From Mesaphorura yosii (lineage: Eukaryota > Arthropoda > Collembola > Poduromorpha > Tullbergiidae), in contig WIXG01000019.1 in assembly GCA_009869945.1 (NCBI GenBank), forward strand, positions 186,001-250,000: a DNA stretch of 64,000 nt. The letters are read 5' to 3'. The stretch's first letter is position 1; each line of letters opens with the position of its first letter. The position numbers and the translations under genes were made by a program. This document shows, piece by piece, positions 36,301 to 48,300 of this stretch. The notes beneath the pieces are model-generated. The model was not told the DNA's origin and did not search any database. It saw only the letters and a program-made list of their open reading frames with translations.

Positions 36301-39300
36301 GCTTTTCAGGTAAGACCAAATAGGCGACGTCCCCGATGAATAGGCGACTGACCACTTCAGCTTCAACTGCTCCGTGCCTGTGGATAATTTACGTCCTTAC
36401 GTGATACGTGACTGGAGCGTGCATATTTTCGAACACGCGCACGAGTTCGATGCATGCATGGCGATGGAGATGGTATTTATCAGTCGGGCAACAGGCAACA
36501 AGGCAATAACTTGACATGCAAGCGCTGTACAAGCAGAGAAAAACAGCACCAAGTCTCTCAGGCCACGGAGGACAGGACAACAAGCTACACGCGTGCAGTT
36601 AGCACTCGTTCTCTTTTCATTCAGGAAACAACTGCAATGCCCGGCCTACCGTAGCCTAATAAAATATTTAAACCCAAAGCCATAATAATAATTGAGCAGC
36701 CAGAACGTACGTACTAATGTAACACGAGGCAGAGTGTACACTTACATACATGTTTTTACACTTTCGGTCCGCCACACCGCACCACGTCGCCTCGCTCCAG
36801 TTCTTTTTGCTGCTTTCTCCATCCCGCGACACATGAAACAACTTCACCAGAAACGTCGTAGTTATATTCGTAGTACTTCCCATACAATACGAAGAGATCG
36901 AGCAGTTTCAATTTCAATTAACGCAAAAATCCGTCCCGGCTAGCGGTAGCGTCCGTTTCCTCGTTTGTCGATTGCTACGCAATTCCCCGCGCGAGGATTA
37001 ATCTGGATAGGCGATAAATACGAACTCTAAGCGAACCGCCCTCTCAATGACTGGCAAGGCAGGTTAAGTGTCCTTGCAATCAAAACCGGTGCTCGTGCTC
37101 ATTTCAGTCCCTCCGCTCTGCTATGCACGCACGCAGCACACTTCACAATTCTCTGATGACACTTTTAATCGATAAAGCAGTCAGTCGATTGTCGATCCAC
37201 TAGCGCCAGCCAAGTTAAATATTGATCAATTCCAATACGGCGTGTACTCAGAATTGTGTGTTGGTGCATGCTTCGCCTGCACCGCTTCTAATCGATCCAT
37301 AGTGCGAATACAGAATAGGAAAACGAACTACAAACTTTAAAGATTTAAAGTGCAAATTCTTGTTCCGGATGAGTTTACGGGATTATGCAACAGAAATGCG
37401 TATGAAGTTAAGCCGATTTCGATGCGAAATGGTATGCATCCGTCGAAGCATCCATCAAAGCATCCATGAATTTCAATAAAGCTTAGCTTAAAAATTTTAC
37501 GACGAAATTAAGGATTGGCCAAAATTCATACGTTATCTTGTGTGTGTATTTCGCATCGTGAAAGCAATTGATAATAATTAATGCCTTAAATGCTCGTATC
37601 TTCTATCGTTCTTATCGTGTAGCGTTTTCGCTGGGCTGAGCGGCTGTGCCGTCATTTCCGGATTGCGCAGGTTGCTGAGTTCGTGAGTTCGTCTACAGCA
37701 GTAGCGGTAGTCGATGACTTTTGACCAACATAGATAAGAAGGAAAGAAAAATGAGACACAAAGTCCGATCATTGAGAAGTTAATTGACACAGATTTATGG
37801 CCAAAGCACTCGCCTCTCGCCCTGCTAACTGATAAAAGCACTATCCTTCTGCCTTGCTTTGCCTTGCAGGCTTCGCCTTCGGTCGTCATCCGACGCGGAA
37901 GTCACCACGAGTGTGCTGGAACAAACCCTGAAAGTAAACATAAAGCCAGAGTGCAATCTCGTCGTGCACGTCAACCAAGAATCTCAGCACGTATCAATGA
38001 GCTCACTATGGAATTCTCAAGCAGACAATTCCGGCCTTATCTGCACTCTTTCGCTGATCCCTGCACCAAGCCAGGGGCTGGAGATTCTGATATCAAACCT
38101 GAGCGTGCACGGCGTTCGGGAACTCTGCACGGAACGATTCTTAAGCTTCACTACGAACAGAAATCTGAATAACACAAAAACACGAACACGTGCGCGAACG
38201 CGTACGCGTACGCCACAGCAGTATGAATACGACGATGTCGGCCGCCAAAGTGAAAGTAGTAGTGAAAGTGGTGGTGTCAAGTTTTGTGGAAAATTAGAAG
38301 ACTACTCGCTCGCAGAGCGAACTTTGACGTTTACACCGCAAATTAAACACAAACACAAACACGGACAGGATGACATGGGTTTAAGCAGTGAAGGCAGTAA
38401 AGGTGATGATATGCGAGGCGGGATGTTTGTTTTGGTGCAGATCAGGCTTCCAGGTCTCGTCAAGGTGCGTGAGACCTTCTCGCTGGAGATCAACTCGCTG
38501 AGCCCTTGTCGGGAGGCTATCCTCACTGATTTGAACGGGACGCTCAAATACTACGACTACGAGGGTCCGGCCCATCGCAGCCGCTTTGAAGAGTGCTCCA
38601 TCGTAATCCACGTGCCCTACGGCTACACGATTGTTGCCGAGTTGAGTGTGCTCAATGTGAGAGAGGAAAACGACACAAATGCTCCGTTTGTTGAGGTGTC
38701 GCCGCTTGATTCAGCCAATCTGGAGAATTCAATTACTGTCGACTCCCGCCATGAAGACGAGGACGATCCTGCAAGAGCGGAAGCCGGAGATTGTGTACGG
38801 ACAGAGGCCAAGCTCGACAATTTGCTCATTATTCACGCTCTCGACGTGGGCGTGGACGAAGACAGAATTAATCGCATTTGCTTTGAAGCGAACGACCAAG
38901 ACAATACCCGCTCCCGCATTTTGCAATCACAAAGCAATCAACTCAAGTTCACTTTTAGTCTCAATGCATACTTTTATCAGGTCGTGATTTCATATAAATC
39001 CGTGCGAGTGAGTGAATTGACTGGTGACTGTGATGAGGGATGGGTGCATGTGGACAGAGGCTGTGTCCTCCTGTTGGAGCGGGCGACGTCGTGGACTCAG
39101 GCGGAGAAGGACTGCCAGAAGCAAAATGCGCACTTGTTGACTGTCAGGAGTGAAGCTGCGTCGGCGGAGATTGAGAAAATGCTGATCGCAAGGTAAGGCG
39201 TAAAGCGGGGAATTTGAAAGCGAGTTAAAAAATTGCATTGCAAGCGTGATTCACCCAATTTCAGCCCACGTTTCAACCCTGCCATTGGTTACTGGATTGG

Positions 39301-42300
39301 AGCAAACGACCGTGAGTCGGAGGGCAATTTTCAGTGGTCGAGCGGCCTGTCTTTCTTGTACACAAGTAAGTTCGAGGCTAAAAGTAATAAGCAAAACATG
39401 ACTAAACAGCATGCAAACGTATAATGTCGATGCCTGCTTCCAGACTGGTTTGGTGGGTGGTGGCACAACGAGAAAGAAGTCCTCTCAGCACAACCCAACG
39501 ACGACGGACTCAGCCGCCAAGACTGCGTCGAACTTCGCGACGCGCTCTCATCACTCACATTCTCTCATTTTCATGGAGCAACAGCGAAAGCGACAGGAAT
39601 TCAGCGGCGACCTTCGACCTCGAATTTAACATGGGTTTCGTTTGAGCAATCAAACAAACTTCCAGGCAGCAGCGGCAGCCAACAACAGCAGCTCAGATTT
39701 CAATGGAACGATCGGAATTGTGAAGCAAAGAACTTTTACATTTGTGAGAAGGAAATCGAGAGAGGTAAATTATCGGATCCGATTTCTCTTTACCACTTTG
39801 CCGTATTTTAACTTTACCCTTGTGTGCTTCGTGCCCACGTCTGGTTTCAGATGAGGACATTCTCTGCAACCAAACAATACACTTTGGCCTTCAGCAGCTT
39901 TCTCCCGTGACGATTACGAGTCCCTCGTACCCAAGCGCGTATCCGGACAACATTGCCTGCTTCGTCACGGTCGAAACACTTGCAAGTTACAAGATTATCG
40001 TCACCTTTGACGAATTCGTGCTGGAGGAGTCGACAGGGTAAGAATTATACCAGTATTTTGTTAGTCAAACAGCCTAACTTCGATTGAATGCAGAATGTAT
40101 GATTGTATGCAGTCTAAATTTTTAATTGACGGTTTTCGCCTTCATTCATGTCCTGTGTAGTCAGTCGTCAGTCAGAGTTCGCAGAAAATTCTGCTGTCCG
40201 CTGTTCGCTGTTTATGAAAGAGAAACAGAAAGTCTTTACGAATTTACTCAATTTACGATTAGCAGGACCTTTTCCTTTGCATAATTTATTGGGGCGGCGC
40301 AGCAGGTTAAACTTTTCTTTTACTTAAATTGCTTTATTATCAAACCACTTTCCGTTTGACAATGTTTGCTTTTGCTCTACATTTCTACATTTTCTTTCAT
40401 TCTTTTCTCGTGTGCTATCCTTTTTAGTCATTTTAGTGTGTTTAGCGTGTTCAGGTGTTTGATAAGCTAAAATTACCCGGGCGGGCTGCTGCTGCCGTGC
40501 ATGACCGACTTGCCCTGCGTGAGTGCCATTGCCAATTTGCTGCTGCAAATTGCCGACTTGACCTTCCGCGGTCTCTGAGGCGGAAGACCAGAAAACAATC
40601 AATCAGTAAATATTTAACGTGGCGTAGCTGCTGGTTTAAGTGGAATTATGACGTCATAATGGCAATAATGTTAATGTAATTGCATTGAGCGTAGGTGCAG
40701 CAACGACGCAACGAGCAACTTTCACGCTGCTTGCACTCTCGAGCTTATTACTCAATTGGTCTTGTTCGATTTGCCTGTGGATGGCATGTAACATGTGGCG
40801 ATCTGAAATTAGAAAGCAATATTTTTTCCAGCGATGCCCAAAAAGAGAAAGTCAGTGGGTCGATTGACCCATTGAATTCGGCAGTGCGATACAGTGCGGT
40901 TAAATCCAGTCTTTTGCTTTGCTTAGAGACTCCGCAAAATTAAATTTTTGATTGGGGCCCGCAGAAGCAGATGGTCAGCCTCAAACAGAATTACACATGA
41001 GACATGTGCCTACAAAATTAGACACGCAACCAGTGCAGTGCAAAACGCAGAATGATTGAATAGAATTCAATTCCTCCGAGTCCTGCGTGCCTGTGCCTGA
41101 CTCTGCTCATATAAAATTCCACTGCCACTGCAGCAGTTCTTTCCAGTCCAGCGCAGTAATTCTGCCATTCTGCCATTCTGCCATTCTGCGTAGTACAAAG
41201 ATAAGAAAACCACCAAAAGCCCTTTTTGCCTGTGCCTGCTTTTTGGATTTCATTTTAGAAACCAAACACATAAATTTCAATAAGCCGTGCCACATTTCAG
41301 AATTTTGTAAAACAAATTCGATTCGGGGCCGGTCAGCTTGCTAGTAAAAAAACACGAAATACGCAAAGCAAAGACTGCGGCCACGTAACTTTCTTCTCAC
41401 TTTCTTTCTCGGAATGCTCCCGTATCCTGTATTTGCTTTCTCTTTTCCGATACTCAATGCTCAATGCACAATGCACGGGTGAATGTGAATCAACAACGCC
41501 ACATGCGAGACGCCAGAGTGTCTCGTGTGTTTATTTAACGGTGCCTTCTTCCTTGCCTAAATAAAATATTGAATAGTATTTATATTATTATTTTCTTTAC
41601 CGGAGGGAATCCACGTGTATTGACTGACGTGTATTTCGTGCAATGATGTCGATGCCGATGCGTTGCGGTTTTATTTCCATTCTGAAACTGGCCTTACCAC
41701 AGTTGAAATCGAACTGGAGCGGGACGGGACGTGTTTGTTTTGCATGAGTGGATCGGCAGCTCTTCAGCAGTTCGTTATTTAGTTTGCTCTGCGCCGCGGA
41801 TTGATTGATCATGAAAAATGTAGAAATGCAGAAAGACACGCTGTGCAGTTCGATGCTTTATTCAATTTACAGGTGCAACTACGACGCGCTGGAGCTCCTG
41901 GAGCCACCGGATGGCAAAAGTACTCGCTTGTGTGGGGACTGGACCCCCAAACTCAAACTCCTGCGCTACGTGTCCAACTCGAGCTCGCTCATTTTCAAAT
42001 TTGAGTCAGACTTTTCCCATCATTTCGCGGGGTTTCGGGCGACTGTGTCGACGGAGAAAGGTGAGACTGACTAACTAGACTAGACTTCTTCCTTCTTCTA
42101 ATTTGTTCGTTGCAAGTTGCAAGTTGCCATGCAGTTTATCAGATGATAGAAACTAAAACCTTACATATTCACGTGGACAATACACAAACAATGTAATGAT
42201 GGAGCCACGACTGAGGAGTGCTGGAGTAATGATTTAATGCAAGAGACTATTCATGTAATTTCCCAGGGGAAGGAAAATAATACACAACAGAGAGACGAAA

Positions 42301-45300
42301 GAGGCTCAACATGATAATAAATTGCAGCCCGACCGTGCTGCCTTGCTGCCGTCTTATAAATTGTAACTTGTTCTTGAAAAAAATTCTGTTGTATTTGCCT
42401 GTTTTTGATTCAATTACACAAATTATGTGGAAGTACGTGGAATTTGTCTGGTTTGGCGTGCGTAATTCGAATGCGAAAAGCGAATTGGAAACTTTCAATG
42501 CGTCGGGTTCCAATTTCGCCTTTCACGTGAAGAGAGTGAAGGATTTGAAGGCCTCATAAATTTTAATGGCCGTGCCGTTAACAATTTCGATCGTCATGCC
42601 GTAAGTTGTTTATTTTCATAAAGGTAAGAGTCAGAATTGGAGCCTTTCGTGTCTTTCTTAGAATTTCGAATTGCTGTACAATTCTCAGTGGCAATTCCCC
42701 TGGCACGAGGATAACTGATTGCCCTTCAGTTTAGAACTTTAGAGTCTCCTTCCTGAACAATTTGAGTACGGCGTGTATAAACGGCGCAGATAATCGTCCA
42801 AATAATTCACGAGCATTGTTTTGAAACTGAAAACATATCCACGTAGCATAACAAAGAGTAAATATTCGAGATGAGAGAGCCAAGTGAAAGTTTATGCTGC
42901 TTCGCTGCAAAATGCAAAGTTGTGCGTCAAAAATGTTTTACACGTGTTGTGAATTTGTTATGAGTTACGCTATGCCATACTCCAAGTTTTGCGTGGCAGA
43001 AAGTTCCGTTCCAGTCTCAATCCCCAAGCTAATACGAGCACTTAAACATGCATGGCCAAAGCAGGGAGGGACAGGACAGGACGCAGATGAGTCGAGAATA
43101 AAGTGGGCAGAGGCTGAAACGACCTGTCAAAATGTGCAGCGTTGTTTTCAAAATGTTTGTCGTGTTCAATCCCACGTATGACGCACGCCCAATGAATGTA
43201 AGTCCTGAGAACTGGACAAGACAATTTTCTGTCATTCCCCGGAAAAATGGAACTGGCACACATTTTAGCAACAATTTTTCAACCACGAATTGGCATTCCA
43301 TTAAAAAGATCGCATAATCCATCAAAATCCAGATTCCAGAGATTTTAGCGAATTTAGCAATCTCTTTTTTATGCAGTTGTGATATGTGAAATGTTGATTT
43401 CAAACAACTTGCAGACACAAAGCACGAATGTTCGGACCAGCAGATGCTCACTTTCGAGAACAATTGCTACCTGTTCGTGTCAACGCCAGCGGCGGCAACC
43501 TGGAAAGCGGCTCACAACGCGTGCACAGCCTCAAAGGTAATTCGCCAACCCAAAAATAACTCCACTGGAAGATAAGAGACCCAGAGGATGTTTCGAATTG
43601 CACTGAATTCCCCAAAGAGCTGACCGACCTTGTGACCTACAGTGGGAAGAAACGCAGCGCAACGGAGCATCACAATGTTCTTTAACACTCATATATTATT
43701 AATTGTCCACCAGCCTGTATTTGAGTTCACTCAATTTTCTATTTGTCCCTCATCTTCAATTCCATTAATAAAATATTCGTTTCGCGTAGAAATGCAAGAT
43801 TATAAAACAGTTAAACGAATGCAACTGTTATGTTATTTTCTAATTCATATCTTGTTCTTCGTTATCAGGCACAGCTGGCCAGCGTGCTGTCGTTCGAAGA
43901 ATGGAACTTCCTGACCAAAACCCTTGTTTCAGCCTCCAATTTTGACAAGCGCTCCGCGATCTGGCTGGGTGGCTCCATCGATCAAAGCAATCAGCTGGTG
44001 TGGACAGATCGAATGCCTTTCAACTTCTCAGGTTACTGCTTTCACCTTTACCACCACATAATTTCCACTTTCCTTTCGGCCTGGCGCGTGGAGTGTGGCG
44101 TGTCATTCTTTGTGTAATTTGATGCCCACGTCAAATGCATCAAAAGGCCTACGGGCCAACTCTCTGAGGAGTTTGTTCTTTGGTAATCCACCCCTGGATT
44201 CGTAAGCTAATGGATTTTTATATTCTGCAGCTTTCCATCAGGCTGACCTGCAGAGCCTTGCTGACTGGAAGTGTTTGAGCGCGTACTGGCACCGGGGACC
44301 GAAGGAGACATTTGCCTGGAAGCTGGCGGACTGCAAGCAGAAGTCGGGATACGTATGCAAGAAAAGTAAACAAGGTACTTAGCTCCTGCGCAGGCATTCA
44401 TGCAGATTAATCCTAAATGCTCCTGGATTAGCTTAGATTTAGGTCGGGACACGCTTCTAATTAAGAAGGGACGTAAATCAAAGGATTTGTGCAGGACACT
44501 TTTCCCTTTCCTTTGCGTTCACGTCCACTATCTTGCCTAGCAATTATTGCGTGTGGGCTTGTGCATGACGGCGCTGATCATGTTCATGTTCGAATTAAAG
44601 TAAATATTTGCACAGAAGAGAAAGGCAAGGAGAAACACAAGAGACAAGAGCTGCAGTGGGCAGTTGAGTGGCTCCGGGGAGAAATCAACTTGCGACACGA
44701 GGAAGAAGAAAAGAAACTGTCCCGAGTGGGCTACAAAAGCCAGCAGGCCTTCAACTTCGTATTTCGATACTTGCTTACACTGCTCGTAATTCGCAATTCC
44801 TATAAAGTAATGGAGACACAAAAGGTCAAGTGTCAGTACAGTAAATATTTTCTTATTCCAGCTGCCTTCTTTTTTCCTAGGCACGACTTAATCAAATGCG
44901 CTCGTTTTTCCGTTGTTATTTCGGGGCTAGCTCTAAAAGTGCTGTGCATTGTTGCGGCAAACCGGAAATTTAGTCGTAAATCACAAAAACAAATGACCGG
45001 TCAATGAAAATTGATTCTTTGAAGCGCTGGAGTTCATTTTCTCTTGCACTCTTTCGCAGGAGACGGTAAGCGGAGTCCGCTGAGCAAAACCTTTTCGGGT
45101 ACGGGTGGAAAACTGGCCTCCCTCAATTTCCCTGCGAATTATTACAACAACCTGGACTACGTCAATCATTTGGTCGCTCCGAAGGGTACACGAATCATCG
45201 TCCGCTTCACTCATTTGGACTTGGAAGGACAAGCTGATTGCCTGTATGATTACGTCGAGTTTATTGATCGAAAAACGAAGAACGCCACACGCGTGTGTGG

Positions 45301-48300
45301 CTCACATCGGGGCAGCAGTTTGGACAGGTTAGCTTTCTCTTTACTGTGAAAATTCGCATGTTTTATGCAAATTGGGTGGCGGCTGCACAAAGTTTTGTAC
45401 TTCAGCCTGTACGCACGGGCGAATTCGCTAAATTCGCTTGCAGAAATCTAACTTTTATTTGCACGCGATAAAATGTTCTCCTTTTGCATCGCATTATGAT
45501 AATACGCATCCTTGAAAGTTTAGAATGCCAATTAATTACCTTAAATGCCAAGTCTCAATTTTCTGACGCACGTATGAAACACAAAAAAAAATTGTTCAAA
45601 GACAACAAAATGCCTTCGGACGTCAATAAAGAACGCGTGTTCCTTAGCACTTGACGATGACGCTTGCAGGGTGAAAGGGAATTGAAAAGCCAGCACAAAG
45701 GAAAAGTCATCTTGAAGCGTGTTTGATGTCGCTGCACTTGCGGAAAAAGAAAAAGTTTTGTGACTAAGATTGCGATTTAAATTTTGTCGAATCCCATTTT
45801 CCTTTACCTTCAGTGAGACTTGAGAGCACTTGATCGTCTAGCCAGCCAGCCATTCTTTGGCATTTTGGTCAAAGTACAAATACGAAAGTGTTACACGACG
45901 CTGCGCCTGTCTACCGCCAAGCCAGCTGCATGCGCTTTCAGCACTTTTCATTTTGCATGCATGTACTGCAGATTTCTATTCTTTTAATCATTACTTATTC
46001 ATGAAACGAGACACATAATTCGCTATTCGCCTTAGCCTTGCACTCGACGATGAAAGAAGTGCTTTGCTCGTTATACTTTCTTGTTCGTTCCAGTTTGTGC
46101 TGTTTGAGCCGAGCAAATTGACTTGAAATTCGCGATGGTTATAAAGTCATATCACAACGTACTTTGGCAGGCAGGATGTTTGCCTGTTTGCCTTCACTCC
46201 TTAAATATTTGCACATTCCCTCCTTTCAGTTTTCCTACCCGTGTTAAGGCTCATATTTCCATGCCGTGGCCATAAATTAGCTGTATCACGCGCTTGCAAG
46301 AAGAAAGAGAAGATTTGACACGGGCTCTCGTGTTCCTGCTTGTCTTCATGCTTCTTGTTCACTCCACATGCACAGATTCGACTTTCTCTCCTCCTCGAAC
46401 GAAGTGGATATCGTGTTCCACTCCGACTACGCCGACCGCTTCTCGGGGTTCGAGATGATCTGGACTGCCATCGACGTGACGAGCTGCCTCTCCGAGAAAC
46501 AAATCATTCTCACAGGGCAGGAGAACCAGGCGTACCAGCACCAACTCGGAACCGGCCAGCAGAACATCCACACGCCAAACTTCCCGTACTTTAACCTTCG
46601 GAGCGTCAACTGCGTCTTCTCCGTCGTGGCCCCAGGTAAGCGACGACGGCGACTAAAATGACAACGACATTGGCAATCTTCTCCGTTCATCATCGATCAT
46701 CATACAACTTTTAAAATGTAAAAGTAAAGACTGCCGAAATTCCTTGACAAGCGTAGGCCAGGCAGTGTTTCGTCTCGTGAAAGAGAAGAGGCTTAGTTTG
46801 TGGAGAAATTTCCAGGGTAATTTGTCTTTTTTACGCCAGCCGCTTTTGTAATAACATCTGAGCACAATGAAAGTGACATTTCACATTTCGTACTTCGTAT
46901 TTCGCGTTTGATGTGTGGGTAAAAGTAAAAGTAAGGAAGAGAAAAGAAAAGATGAAAAATGTGGAGAAACCAAAACCACACGTCCAAGCTGAAGCCAGGC
47001 AGGAAGTGGGAAAGAGGAAGGAGAGCCGGGCTAAAGTTTTGTACGTGCATTGTTGCGTGGTGAGATTAATGCGATCCTGATCCTGGCCTTGTCGTGGAAA
47101 TGTACTGTGGTTTGGTTCCGACGTTGCTGGTTTGCTGTTTCATACATTATTAAAACAAAGATTAGCCAAGAAACGTAGTTTTTCACCTGGGCGGTAGAAG
47201 GATTTTTGTATCCTTGAGTCTTGTGCGTAATTCCAAGAGGAATCAAAGAGGATCGAATTGAAGGTGAAGGCCTCTGGCTGTCTGCCTGTTTCTCAATCCC
47301 ATCCGACAAGCTAGCCAGCCAAGCCAGTCGCCGGAAGTTGGTTCGGAAGCTCTTTTAATCAGGTTTCTTTCAGGTTCAGGATTTTCTTTCCGTAAACCAA
47401 CTTTAGACAGGTGCAAATTCCTTTTGACTTTTGCTTCTCGGGAAATTGGACCAGAATTTGCACACGCATACGGCATACGGACGTTTCTAAAAGCATACAA
47501 GCCAACAGGTTGCGTGCGCCGTGTTTTTACCTGGTCTCACGAGTTAATCATGGAGATGTTTACTCTTCTTTTCTTGTTAGAATCTTGCCCCGAAGCACGA
47601 ACGAAGAAATATTTTCCCTGCCCCAGCCATATTTCCAATCTTGAGCAAGAAAGGAAAGTTTTCCCATTATTGTGTTGCTTTTCCCGTTGACAAATTCCTA
47701 ATCTCGTGTCCCACGTAAGTAAAGTAATTCGGTAATTGGGCATCTGCTCAGAATTCGTGAAGTAGCAAAGCAGGCATGGAGAAAGTTGGTTGAATTGGCG
47801 GGCTCTCTCGGGATTGGGAGAAAAGTTTTCGTCAATTCCAATTTAAAGCACATTTTTCTTACTTTAGAATTGTTAACACATTTTGTTGCTTCAAAAGTCG
47901 AAGTTTGGCACGCCGCCCTGACGCTGAGAAATTTTTCTCCGCCCTTTAAAACGAAGTGCGAAATGAAATGTGAAATGCTGCGCTGTGCTCAAACGGTTCC
48001 TGAAATCCATTAAAAGCACCTTGCTCCCTGGATGGTAAATATTTAATGCACTTTCAAGTGCAATCTGTGCCGTATCATTTTCACTTATCCGACTTCAAAA
48101 TGCAGAATGAATGAAACGTTGGGCTGTGTTTTGCTTTGCAGCAGGATATCGAATTCTTCTGCGATTCGACGTGTTTGAGATTGGACGAAGAAGAGGCGAA
48201 TCTGAAGTTGAAGACAAATGCGCGACCGGAGAGAGTGATCACGTCATCATCGAATTGGGAAGCGAAAACTTCGAATACAATGAAAATACAACTGACTCCG

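Noticed and set aside
44489-45007. 172-codon frame in an intron of the giant receptor
   Set aside because: The frame is not in phase with the flanking lectin and CUB exons, which join perfectly without it.
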